Shown in pieces: positions 17,026 through 25,389 of a stretch of DNA of 59,599 nucleotides. The translations under genes were made by a program, and so were the position numbers. Each line of letters opens with the position of its first letter. Within the stretch, counting starts at the first letter, position 1. This DNA comes from Acetatifactor sp. (lineage in GTDB: Bacteria; Bacillota; Clostridia; Lachnospirales; Lachnospiraceae), in assembly GCA_022511425.1 (NCBI GenBank), contig JAFLRO010000007.1:1-59599 (forward strand), written 5' to 3'. The notes under the pieces are model-generated. The model searched no databases and was not told the origin of the DNA. It worked only from the letters and a program-made list of their open reading frames with translations.

Positions 17026-18525
17026 TTATGATTCCCGCAAAATCTCCACAATCTTCTCAAACTCCATAGCATGAGAAGCCTTTACCAGAACCGTACATCC
17101 ATCCGGCACATATTCTTCCCGCTCCTTCTCAAGCACCGTAAGCAATGCTTCCGTCGTGGGAAAATGAGTAATCTGCCGGGTTTCCTCTGCATGATCGCAG
17201 GCTGCCTGAAACAGATGCTTTGAACGCTCTCCTACACAGAGAATCCTATCAATTCCCTTCTCTGTTGCATATGCTCCCACCTGCTCATGAAGCTCTACAT
17301 TGTTCTCCTCTCCCAGGCCGAACATATCCCCCAGGACAGCCACCTTCTCCGTGTCAGCCAGAGCCAACAGATCCAGCGCTGCACGCATGGAGGCGGGATT
17401 TGCGTTGTAACAATCGTCAATCAGAGTGTACTTGGGCAGTCGAATCAGGTTATTCCGTCCGTTTACCGGAGTAATCTTCTCTATTCCTGCCGCTATCTGC
17501 TCCGCTGTCAGGCCAAGTATTTCTGCCACACAGGCCGCTGCGGCTGCGTTCAGCACCATATGAATACCGGGTAAGGGCACATGTACCTGAAATTCTGTTC
17601 CTCCCATCCAGATTGCGGCATCACTGCCCCAGAGGCCTCTGCTCACCACATTTGACGCAAAAACCTCCTGGCAAGGATTTCCCCCCAATCCAAAGAAATG
17701 AGGTTTACGACCTTTGATTTCCGTAAGAGGAATCAGCTTGTCATCTTCGCCGTTCAGACAGATCTCTCCGTCCTCCGCCATAAAGTCAAAAATCTCCGAC
17801 TTTGCCTTTAAAATGCCATCCCTGGTCTTTAAGTTGTCCAGATGACTCTGACCGATATTTGTCATGACACATATGTCAGGTTTAGCCATCTTGCTTAATC
17901 TGTGCATTTCCCCAAAATCACTGATACCCATCTCCACCACAGCCACCTGATGTTCCGGCCGGATCCGCAAAAGTGTCAGGGGAACACCCACCTCGTTATT
18001 AAAGTTCCCTTCCGTCTTCAGTACATTGTATTTTTCTGCCAGGACTCCTGCCACAAATTCTTTCGTGCTGGTCTTGCCCGAGCTGCCTGTGATCCCCACG
18101 ATCTTGATATCCAGTTTTTCCCTGTAATATTCCGCGATATCCTTTAAGGCCTGCAGGGTATCTTCCACCAGCACATAGCTGCCCCATCCCGTGACAGGCA
18201 CTCCTGTCTCCTCAGTCAGCTGCTCCGGTGTCTTGCTGACCACTGCCAGCGCCACACCCTGCGCAAAAGAAGAAGATACAAAACTGTGCCCATCCACCCG
18301 TTCTCCCGGGGTTGCAATGAACACACCGCCCTCTGTCACCTTTCTGGAGTCCAGGACCACAGATGTGACATTGATGTCATTTCTTTCATTTCCACTTCTG
18401 CCATTCTCTCTTTTATCATTCTCAATTTTATCATTCCAGATTTTGCCATTCTTTTTACTATCGTTCTCGCATAATACCAGCTTGCCGCCGCAAGCAGCCG
18501 CAATCTCCCCAACGGTCAGATTCAT
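17026..18525 (-). CDS. murF: UDP-N-acetylmuramoyl-tripeptide--D-alanyl-D-alanine ligase
   Basis: MurF adds D-Ala-D-Ala to the UDP-MurNAc-tripeptide in the cytoplasm. The ATP-binding motif GITGSSGKTSTKEF, the central EMGISDFGEM and NIGQSHLDNL, and the DDCYNANPASM segment are all present. I chose the ATG at 18525 (499 residues) because GGAG lies seven bases upstream. Residues 21-50 form an Asn/Lys/Glu-rich insertion between the first strand (KLVLCE) and the conserved VVLDSRKV, made of six degenerate five-residue repeats. This is not a usual part of MurF. ddl lies directly upstream, so the two enzymes that make and use D-Ala-D-Ala are paired. Confidence 0.95.
   Translation of the reverse strand: MNLTVGEIAAACGGKLVLCENDSKKNGKIWNDKIENDKRENGRSGNERNDINVTSVVLDSRKVTEGGVFIATPGERVDGHSFVSSSFAQGVALAVVSKTPEQLTEETGVPVTGWGSYVLVEDTLQALKDIAEYYREKLDIKIVGITGSSGKTSTKEFVAGVLAEKYNVLKTEGNFNNEVGVPLTLLRIRPEHQVAVVEMGISDFGEMHRLSKMAKPDICVMTNIGQSHLDNLKTRDGILKAKSEIFDFMAEDGEICLNGEDDKLIPLTEIKGRKPHFFGLGGNPCQEVFASNVVSRGLWGSDAAIWMGGTEFQVHVPLPGIHMVLNAAAAACVAEILGLTAEQIAAGIEKITPVNGRNNLIRLPKYTLIDDCYNANPASMRAALDLLALADTEKVAVLGDMFGLGEENNVELHEQVGAYATEKGIDRILCVGERSKHLFQAACDHAEETRQITHFPTTEALLTVLEKEREEYVPDGCTVLVKASHAMEFEKIVEILRES
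18376..18465. repeat. 15-bp minisatellite within murF, about six degenerate units
   Basis: Six consecutive 15-base units each begin with an AAY codon on the minus strand and encode five residues starting with Asn, such as NDKIE and NDKRE. The closest pair differ at only two or three bases. The array is in frame and lies at residues 21-50 of MurF. Confidence 0.8.
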
Positions 18526-18600
18526 CGTTCTTCTCCATTTCTGCATACTTCTTGCATTCCAAATAAATGATGCGTTTCGTACATTCCGCGTAGATTCCCC

Positions 18601-19626
18601 TTATTCCTGCAGGGCATAATCCAGGATTCTCTGGCATAGGTCAGCAAAATCCATCCCCTCCACAGCAGCCTCCTGAGGCAGCAAAGAAGTCGCTGTCATC
18701 CCCGGCAGTGTGTTTGCCTCCAGGCAGAACACCTCACCGGACTCACTCATCATAAAATCCATCCTGGCATAGCTTTTAAGCCGCAAAGCCCTGAATACCC
18801 GCTCTGCGATATCCTGCATCTGCAAAGTTTTATCCTCAGAGATTTCAGCAGGACATACCTCCACCGCGCTGCCCGCCTGATACTTTGCCTTATAGTTATA
18901 AAATTCCATCTTCGGGATCATCTCGATCACGGGCAGAGCCTTTCCGCCGATTACCCCTACAGAGAACTCGCGTCCTTGTATGTACTGCTCTATGATGATC
19001 TCGTCTCCGTAACGAAAAGCCTCCTCTTTAGCCGCCAGGTACTCCTTCTCGTTCCGTGCAATGCTGACCCCCACGCTGGAGCCTTCACAACTGGCCTTGA
19101 CCACACAGGGAAGCGGAAATTTCGTCTCCTCCTGCTCCCCCTTTTTTAGCCGGATTCCCGCAGGTGTGGGGATGTCGTAGGCTTTAAAAATATCTTTTGA
19201 TATCCCTTTGTCCATAGCCATGGCAGAGCTGACAAAATCCGTTCCCGTGTAGGGTACTCCAAGAAGCTCCAGACAAGCCTGAATCTTTCCGTCTTCCCCG
19301 TTTGCGCCATGCAGAGCCAGGAAAACACAGTCCGATCTCTGACAGATCTCCAACACATTCGGCCCAAAAAACTGCTTCCCTCCGTCCTTGCGCAGATATT
19401 TTAACGTCTCCAGATCCGGACTCTCCTCACCGATGGCTCCCACCTGCGACGCCCAGTCCGTCTCCCGCTCAAAAATGTTCTCCGTTTCTCCCTCATAACC
19501 CAGGTACACATCCAGTAAAACTGCCTGATGCCCTCTGCTTTTCAACGCTTTGTAGATCATGCTGCCGGAACTTAAGGACACATCCCTCTCCGAGCTGTTG
19601 CCGCCTGCCAAAACTGCGATCTTCAT
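18601..19626 (-). CDS. ddl: D-alanine--D-alanine ligase
   Basis: This ATP-grasp enzyme joins two D-alanines for peptidoglycan. The N-terminal AGGNSSERDVSLSSG, the CVFLALHGANGEDG loop, the PCVVKASCEGSSVGV ATP-binding strand and the EANTLPGMTATSLLPQEA terminus are typical. The 341 residues begin at ATG 19626, with AGAGGT upstream; the frame stays open upstream but covers the previous gene. It lies between a GH9-like lipoprotein gene (13-base gap) and murF (75-base gap). The dipeptide versus depsipeptide (D-Ala-D-Lac) specificity cannot be settled by eye, but nothing suggests a resistance cluster. Confidence 0.95.
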   Translation of the reverse strand: MKIAVLAGGNSSERDVSLSSGSMIYKALKSRGHQAVLLDVYLGYEGETENIFERETDWASQVGAIGEESPDLETLKYLRKDGGKQFFGPNVLEICQRSDCVFLALHGANGEDGKIQACLELLGVPYTGTDFVSSAMAMDKGISKDIFKAYDIPTPAGIRLKKGEQEETKFPLPCVVKASCEGSSVGVSIARNEKEYLAAKEEAFRYGDEIIIEQYIQGREFSVGVIGGKALPVIEMIPKMEFYNYKAKYQAGSAVEVCPAEISEDKTLQMQDIAERVFRALRLKSYARMDFMMSESGEVFCLEANTLPGMTATSLLPQEAAVEGMDFADLCQRILDYALQE

Positions 19627-19639
19627 CAACAATACCTCT

Positions 19640-20917
19640 CTATTCCTGTGTGGAGTCCGGCACATTTGACGCCAGCTGAGCCAACAGCAGCAGGTACTCA
19701 GACCGCCCCTCAGACTGCTCATAAAAACTCACTGACTCCAGATTTTCACCCATAAGATAATGCAGGAACTCCTCCAAAATATTAGTATATTGATAAATAT
19801 TCATGACAAAGTTGGCACATGACACTTCCATAGCGTACTTTAATAATTCTGCTGAGTCATTGTTCCGTGCTGTCACCGGATCGATCATATTGTCACAGTG
19901 CGTGGAAATGTCCTCGGCACGAGCAAGCAGCTGCTCCATAAAGTCCCCACACATTTCTACATCCACAGTCTGACGTGTCACCATATAAGTCATACTGCCG
20001 CAAAGATACCCTGATTCATCCAGATAATCCCTGTTATCCTCAAATAAACTTTTATAATTCACTATCTGATTACTGTAAGTCCATAGACCCGTAGCTCGAT
20101 AAAGCTCCGTCAGCGCCCAGAAAATATCTGCATCCCCGTTAACTGTCGTCTGTACCTGGCCAAACACGGTGGAAGCCCTTTTCAGGCAGTCCGTGGCATA
20201 CTGTCTGTCATAGCCCTGATAATTATAGCTGAATTTAGCGAGAAAGGCTGCATACAGAGCTGTCTCCTCATCCTCTACTCCTGAGGCCTCTTTATGAGTC
20301 ACCCAGTTTCTCATCGCTGCCAATACATCCGGTTCTTGATCTCCGTTTTCATCAGGGAACACCGACCCATACCATTCAAATGCTGCCAACAGATACAATG
20401 CATCAGCCACTGGCAGAGTGCCCGCTTCACACTCAGACATCAATAACGTATAGTTCTCCATAAACAATTCAGGATAATGCTGTTGTCTGATTTCAAAACG
20501 GTAAGACTGACCGATGATATCACACTTCAGGTAATAGCTGCCTTCACGGGTAAAATCACTGAAATCCACATCTCCCAGATAGAGTCCCAAATTTTCGTCA
20601 TAACTCATGCCGCTGATGGTACCCTGGTACAGCGTCTCCCCGGTTTCCACATCAATGATCTGAAAATCCTCCGGCAGTCCGCTGCCTTTGACAGCAGCCT
20701 TCTTTCTGCCAACAGCAGAATAGCCCCGCAAATCTACCAGTATATTGGCAGACATTTGCGGAACTGTATAGTCCACAACAGGAGTACCCTCCATGCTGGT
20801 GACCGCTGCATATGGATTTGTGCTGCCCTCTGTTCCTGCACGATAACCACAGCCAACTGCAGAAATTATGATCAACACCCCGTATAAGAGCAGAGAACAT
20901 CGTTTGTATATTTTCAA
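19640..20917 (-). CDS. Lipoprotein with cellulase-N-like Ig domain and degenerate GH9-like region
   Basis: A signal sequence ends in the lipobox SAVGC, so the product should be an outer-surface lipoprotein. Residues about 55-140 (ILVDLRGYSAVGRKKAAV, then DFTREGSYYLKCD) resemble the immunoglobulin-like N-terminal domain of GH9 cellulases. The following 280 helical residues resemble an alpha/alpha-barrel, but the GH9 catalytic DAGD motif is absent, so hydrolytic activity is doubtful. The start is a TTG with GGGAGG seven bases upstream. It lies 13 bases before ddl in a wall-synthesis cluster, hinting at a wall-related binding role. Confidence 0.65.
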   Translation of the reverse strand: MKIYKRCSLLLYGVLIIISAVGCGYRAGTEGSTNPYAAVTSMEGTPVVDYTVPQMSANILVDLRGYSAVGRKKAAVKGSGLPEDFQIIDVETGETLYQGTISGMSYDENLGLYLGDVDFSDFTREGSYYLKCDIIGQSYRFEIRQQHYPELFMENYTLLMSECEAGTLPVADALYLLAAFEWYGSVFPDENGDQEPDVLAAMRNWVTHKEASGVEDEETALYAAFLAKFSYNYQGYDRQYATDCLKRASTVFGQVQTTVNGDADIFWALTELYRATGLWTYSNQIVNYKSLFEDNRDYLDESGYLCGSMTYMVTRQTVDVEMCGDFMEQLLARAEDISTHCDNMIDPVTARNNDSAELLKYAMEVSCANFVMNIYQYTNILEEFLHYLMGENLESVSFYEQSEGRSEYLLLLAQLASNVPDSTQE

Positions 20918-20977
20918 AGTTGAGCCTCCCGGAAAAAGATATATTTCATTTTATCATAAATTCATTAAAAAGCAATT

Positions 20978-22147
20978 CTATTTCCCTGCCTCATAAACAA
21001 TCTCACCGTCGATAATTGTATAAAGAGTCTCTGTGAACACCTCCATGGGATTGCCGTCGAAGATGGCCAAATTGGCATCCTTTCCCACCTGAAGGCTGCC
21101 CATCCTGTCTGCAACCCCGCAAATATCAGCAGCATAAATGGTCATGGCTTTATAGCCCTCCTCCAGCGGCAATCCTGCCTTAACTGCCATGCCCACGCAC
21201 AGCGGCAGGGACTGAATCAGTGAGACAGGATGATCCGTAGTGATTGCAGTCATAACGCCCGCTCGGTTCAGCACTCCTGCTGTCTTGAACGCCATATTCT
21301 GAACCTCGATCTTATTACGGCTGGCAAAATCAGGTCCTACAATAGCAGGAAAACCCTCCGCAGCCAGCTCCTCTGCAATCAGATGACCCTCTGAGCAATG
21401 ATCCAGAGTCATATTCAAGCCAAATTCCCGGGCTATGCGAATGGCCGTGAAAATATCATCCACCCGGTGTACATGAGCCTTCAGAGGAATCTCCTTATTC
21501 AGTACGGGCAGCCAGCACTCAAGCGTAAAGTCCTCCTGAAAATCCTGCCCCTGCTTCACCGCATTCTCTTTATCCTGAGCGTACTGCTTTGCTCGGAAAA
21601 GTTCCTTCCGCAGCATTCCTGCAATAGCCATCCGGGTGGAAGGACTTTTGCTCTGGCCGGAATAGTTTACCTTTGGATTCTCCCCAAAAGCCACCTTCAT
21701 AGCCGCAGGTGCCTTTATCACCAAATCATCCACCCTTCTTCCGCTGGTCTTTAACAATGCAAACTGACCGCCCACCACATTGGAGCTGCCGGGACCTATC
21801 ATGGCCGCAGTAATTCCTGCCCGTACCGCATCTCCAAATGCTGCATCCATGGTGTTGATTGCATCAACAGCACGCAGCCAGGGTGTGATAGGATCCACCG
21901 TCTCGTTGCAGTCGTCGCCCTCCATACCCTTTTTTTCTTCCGTGATGCCCATGTGACAGTGGGCTTCTATGATGCCGGGCATAATGATTCCGTTCCGGAC
22001 CTCCAACACCCGCTCATGAGCAGCGGGATGAACCTTTGACTCATCCCGCTTTCCAATCTCCGCTATTTTACCGTTCACAAGACGAACATATCCATCTGAA
22101 ATATCCTCGCCTGCCATGGTCTTGATGATACCGCCCAATATATACAT
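20978..22147 (-). CDS. Amidohydrolase-family metal-dependent hydrolase (imidazolonepropionase-like)
   Basis: The protein has the amidohydrolase beta/alpha-barrel pattern. Metal ligands include HxH in IIEAHCHMG, further histidines in LKAHVHRVDD and LDHCSEGH, and the final Asp in AITTDHPV. An N-terminal and C-terminal beta-sandwich (VNGKIAEIG and GKDANLAIFDGNP) complete the fold. The 389 residues fit the COG1228 group. The substrate is unknown; dipeptidase-like, imidazolonepropionase-like and deaminase-like activities are all possible. It sits between the LytM protein and the lipoprotein genes on the same strand. Confidence 0.8.
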   Translation of the reverse strand: MYILGGIIKTMAGEDISDGYVRLVNGKIAEIGKRDESKVHPAAHERVLEVRNGIIMPGIIEAHCHMGITEEKKGMEGDDCNETVDPITPWLRAVDAINTMDAAFGDAVRAGITAAMIGPGSSNVVGGQFALLKTSGRRVDDLVIKAPAAMKVAFGENPKVNYSGQSKSPSTRMAIAGMLRKELFRAKQYAQDKENAVKQGQDFQEDFTLECWLPVLNKEIPLKAHVHRVDDIFTAIRIAREFGLNMTLDHCSEGHLIAEELAAEGFPAIVGPDFASRNKIEVQNMAFKTAGVLNRAGVMTAITTDHPVSLIQSLPLCVGMAVKAGLPLEEGYKAMTIYAADICGVADRMGSLQVGKDANLAIFDGNPMEVFTETLYTIIDGEIVYEAGK

Positions 22148-22186
22148 TCGCTGTTCCTCGCTGTCCTCACAACTATTGCTCCTGAC

Positions 22187-23113
22187 TTAATGCAGCAGAG
22201 GCGCAGGATCTATAGCCGTTCCGTTAGAAGTGACCTGCAAGTACAGATTGTCACCCTCTTTGAAATAATACTTGGTAGGAGCCGCTACAGAAGCAATCGT
22301 TTCACCGGCGTCCACATAACTTCCCATGGCAACCCGTATGTCACGCAACTGTCCATAGGTAATCTGATAGCCATCTCCAATCTCCATAGTGACGGCATGT
22401 CCAATCTCCTCGTTCTCAAAAATATTGATGACTCTTCCTTCCGCACAGGCGGTAACTGCCGTACCCTGCGCAGCTGAAATCACCATGGAATAATTGCGCT
22501 TATAGTGATTCAGTGTCCTGAAATACACGCTCACCTCGCGGCTAAAAGGAATCAATGTCTCAAATTCTCCTGCAATTGGCCGTATAAGTCCGCTGCTTTC
22601 TGAAAAATGCAAATTCCTGACTGCAACAACATTCTCACCGGATGCCTGCTCTTCACTTATACTTATAGCAGAAGGCTCATCCGCGGGCACCTCTTCCGGC
22701 CTTGTATTGGTTACAGGCTCCTGCACCTGTGTTGTCATACCCTCATTTGAAGGCCCATCCGACTGCTTCCCGTCCTCTCTCTCCTCTTCATCATCTGTCA
22801 ACCCCGGAATTTCTATAAGATTGGAGCCCGCCTCCACGGGAAAGTATTCGAGGTCATCATTCATCCCATCCAAAAGGCCTTTATCCTCCAATACGATACC
22901 ATCCCCCAGATTACTTCCAAGGATCTCCTGGCTCTTGTTGTCCACGTTATTTTCCAGAGCAGAAAAATCTATGGTATAGCCATCGTTCTCCGACTCCTGA
23001 TCCCTGGACTGCATATATACTCCAGTCATGGTCAGCGCAGTGAGCACAAAAGCTGATGATGCAATCATGATAATCCGTTCTTTTTTAGCGTCGTCTTTTC
23101 TATTTCTTCTCAT
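22187..23113 (-). CDS. Membrane-anchored LytM/M23-fold protein lacking zinc ligands (SpoIIQ-like)
   Basis: After a basic N-terminus there is one membrane helix (about residues 14-33), then a long acidic, low-complexity linker (to about residue 190), then an M23 fold: AAQGTAVTACAEGRV, GDGYQITYGQL, VDAGETIASV, LYLQVTSNGTAIDPAPLL. All zinc-binding positions are replaced: the first His and Asp of HxGxD, and both HxH histidines (NLY instead of HLH). It cannot be a working peptidase by the known mechanism. Architecture matches SpoIIQ, the mother cell/forespore channel protein, but this is inferred. The ATG at 23113 is preceded by GGAAGGG. Confidence 0.75.
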   Translation of the reverse strand: MRRNRKDDAKKERIIMIASSAFVLTALTMTGVYMQSRDQESENDGYTIDFSALENNVDNKSQEILGSNLGDGIVLEDKGLLDGMNDDLEYFPVEAGSNLIEIPGLTDDEEEREDGKQSDGPSNEGMTTQVQEPVTNTRPEEVPADEPSAISISEEQASGENVVAVRNLHFSESSGLIRPIAGEFETLIPFSREVSVYFRTLNHYKRNYSMVISAAQGTAVTACAEGRVINIFENEEIGHAVTMEIGDGYQITYGQLRDIRVAMGSYVDAGETIASVAAPTKYYFKEGDNLYLQVTSNGTAIDPAPLLH

Positions 23114-23210
23114 TGCTTGGTTTCCCTTCCTTTTCGCACATAATTTTCTGTTACAAGAAAGCATAAAATGTTTTTCTCGCTACCAGTTTGCCCGAATTAA
23201 AGGGAAATAT

Positions 23211-23251
23211 ACAAAAATAAACTGCTCCAATGCTGTTAACATTGAAGCAGT
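23211..23251 (-). terminator. Rho-independent terminator after the calcium-loop protein gene
   Basis: On the minus strand ACTGCTTCAATG pairs with CATTGGAGCAGT across a seven-base loop, followed by TTATTTTTG. It lies 78 bases past the stop codon of the calcium-loop gene. Confidence 0.75.
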
Positions 23252-23328
23252 TCATAATGATTGACATTATTTCATTCTTGACTGCAAAAAGTTTGCGGAG
23301 CGCACTTTCTATTGTTTTTATTTGTGGT

Positions 23329-24420
23329 TTATGCAGAATAAGAATGCTGAACCATGTCTACATGTTGCACAGTTCCCACATTTCCGTTCTCATAGAGAAA
23401 TACACCGGTATTCCGCACAACAGCATTGACGCTGCCATCCTGTCCCTGTTGTGAAAATTCCGTCCCTACGTTTTGCAGACAAATTGCGCCCACGCCTACA
23501 TCAGACAATTTATAGAGCACATCATTACCGTTCTCATCCTTGCACCAGATTCTGAGTTTTGACCAGATGGCATCGTCCTCGTCAATCCATCCGTCACCGT
23601 CATCATCATATTGCGCAAGATCCCTGAACCCGTTTCCGCTTGATGTACCGAACAATTCCGTGCCGTCATTGATAATACCGTCGCCGTTCTTGTCCAGCGC
23701 CAGGAAACCGCTGCGTGACCCTAACTGGTTTATCTCGTCCAGCGTCCCGTCTCCATCAATGTCAAAGTAAAAGGTCTGATCTGAAATGTCTGCCACATCT
23801 CCGTCCAAATTGATCACCAGAGGATCCGTCAGCTGCAATTGTGACATCTGAAACTCCTCCTGATAATACTGCTGGAATTCCCGGCTCATACCCACGTACA
23901 CATTAAAGTTTATCTCTCTGCCGTCTCCGGTACGCACCGTTCCCTGAGTGGAAAAGAAAGTCTCTTCCGATTCATAATAGTAACTCTCCTGGGAAATATT
24001 CCACTCCTGGATTTTGACAGGCTGTAATTCCACCGGTTGAAGCTGATTGGAGTAAGAGTCTTTATTACTCCAGGGATTCCACACGTTTCTCCTGTATCCG
24101 AAAAACAAGTCCAAAATGTAATTTACAGTGTGGTTCCTGATTGTGGCTAATGTCTGACTGGGGCTGCTCCTGATGCTCAACCTGCCGCTGGAAATCTGGA
24201 ATCGATTCTGCCAATCCCCCATGGACGTGGCTGCCTTCTGAGAGGACTGTTTTGCCTCCCCGGTGCCGTCACCGTCATTTCCGATCTCTGTGTTGAGGGC
24301 ATTATTGTCCTGTGCCAGGTTTCCTTGATACTGTCTCATGGAAAAACGCGTAATCGTTGTTTGAGAAGCTCTATAGCTTCTTGCGGATTCCATTCCTACT
24401 GTGCTGGAATCAATTCTCAA
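23329..24420 (-). CDS. Cytoplasmic or non-classically exported protein with calcium-binding (EF-hand/dockerin-like) loops
   Basis: Three loops fit the DxDGDG pattern: FDIDGDGTLDE, DKNGDGIINDGTELFG and DDDGDGWIDEDD, in residues about 230-300. They resemble repeats seen in hemolysin- or VCBS-type calcium proteins. No signal peptide or membrane helix is present. The start MRIDSSTVGMESARSY resembles those of related Lachnospiraceae proteins, so I chose the TTG at 24420 rather than an ATG at 24450. A terminator lies between this gene and the upstream sseB-like gene, and no clear promoter follows it. Function is unknown. Confidence 0.65.
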   Translation of the reverse strand: MRIDSSTVGMESARSYRASQTTITRFSMRQYQGNLAQDNNALNTEIGNDGDGTGEAKQSSQKAATSMGDWQNRFQISSGRLSIRSSPSQTLATIRNHTVNYILDLFFGYRRNVWNPWSNKDSYSNQLQPVELQPVKIQEWNISQESYYYESEETFFSTQGTVRTGDGREINFNVYVGMSREFQQYYQEEFQMSQLQLTDPLVINLDGDVADISDQTFYFDIDGDGTLDEINQLGSRSGFLALDKNGDGIINDGTELFGTSSGNGFRDLAQYDDDGDGWIDEDDAIWSKLRIWCKDENGNDVLYKLSDVGVGAICLQNVGTEFSQQGQDGSVNAVVRNTGVFLYENGNVGTVQHVDMVQHSYSA

Positions 24421-24546
24421 TCCTCTTTTCTCTCCTTTATGTCCACCCATTCTGTACTGCCCGACGCAGCTCTATCTTCCCTGATGCCACTGTTCCTGCA
24501 CCGCAGAACTTTTTGGTTTCCTTCCATGTTCCCCCGCTCATCGCGT

Positions 24547-24599
24547 AAAAAAGGATGGTATTTCTTTGGAAAAGTCCGTTTTCCTCGAAAATACCATCC
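24547..24599 (-). terminator. Strong hairpin terminator upstream of the calcium-loop gene
   Basis: On the minus strand GGATGGTATTT pairs with AAATACCATCC, enclosing a second six-pair stem (GGAAAA/TTTTCC), and is followed by TTTTTT. It could end the sseB-like transcript or act as an attenuator for the next gene. Confidence 0.85.
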
Positions 24600-24602
24600 G
24601 TG

Positions 24603-24666
24603 GTGTCCATATCTTTACTCGGCGACGGCTGGCCTTTCCGTCTACCTGTAATAGATATATCGACAC
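24603..24666 (-). ncRNA. Possible structured leader RNA before the terminator
   Basis: On the minus strand GTGTCGATATATC pairs imperfectly with GATATGGACAC and encloses a hairpin GACGG/CCGTC with a nine-base loop. The terminator at 24547-24599 follows at once. This order (structured domain, then terminator, then gene) is that of a riboswitch, but I do not recognise a known class. Confidence 0.3.
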
Positions 24667-24694
24667 AAACGTTTCATACTTTAGGTTAAAGTCC

Positions 24695-25276
24695 TTATTT
24701 TTCCTCTGATTCATTCTCCGGTGCGCCAACCGATTTCTCCACATCTTCATCTTTGTTGGGTGCAGTAGGCACACGAAGTTTCTGGGCAGATCTGGCATTT
24801 GCTGTCCGTGCTGCATGCGCCAGTCTTGCTCCCATTATCCCTGCAATCATGTCTTTGGACACCATAAGGTTTACACCGTAAGGATTGATCACAAATCCCA
24901 ATGCCTGGCTGATATTCCCCATAGCATCCTTATTCAGCAACATTCCCACATAGTCGTCGAATCTCAGGGCAAAAGTAGGAAGGGGTTGATTTTGCTTCAC
25001 CCACTTCTGATACTCAATGTCATCGGTAAAGCCCATAAAGAACTGTTTCCCGTCCGGTGTAATCAACAGGGGAAATTGTATCTTACTGCCGGGTATCAGC
25101 CTCAAATTGCCCTCAGCATCCTCCTCAGGTGCAGGTTCAATCATGGCAGGCGCCAAAAGATTTGCATTTTGAAGCTCATTCACAAGCATATTACGATGTT
25201 CAACGGTATCCTCCGCTATCAAAAGCTGAAAGCATCCCACCAGCATGGGGTTAGATACAGATTTATTAAATTCCAT
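24695..25276 (-). CDS. SseB-like domain protein
   Basis: The 193-residue protein matches the SseB N-terminal domain family (KIQFPLLITPDGKQFFMGFTDDIEYQKW, then ALRFDDYVGMLL and ALGFVINPYGVNLMVSKDMI). In E. coli SseB affects serine sensitivity; the molecular role is not known. The C-terminal 35 residues are acidic and likely disordered. A ribosome binding site (GAGGGG) precedes the ATG. It lies downstream of the pullulanase gene on the same strand, about 110 bases away, with a terminator after it. Confidence 0.75.
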   Translation of the reverse strand: MEFNKSVSNPMLVGCFQLLIAEDTVEHRNMLVNELQNANLLAPAMIEPAPEEDAEGNLRLIPGSKIQFPLLITPDGKQFFMGFTDDIEYQKWVKQNQPLPTFALRFDDYVGMLLNKDAMGNISQALGFVINPYGVNLMVSKDMIAGIMGARLAHAARTANARSAQKLRVPTAPNKDEDVEKSVGAPENESEEK

Positions 25277-25389
25277 AGGTATCCCCTCTTATATCCATTC
25301 TCGTTTAAATGTCTCATCCCCTTTACAGCCCAGGCTGTCGGAAAAAACACTTTAAGATAGTATAGCATAGAGGAGAGTCCTTTGGCTAT

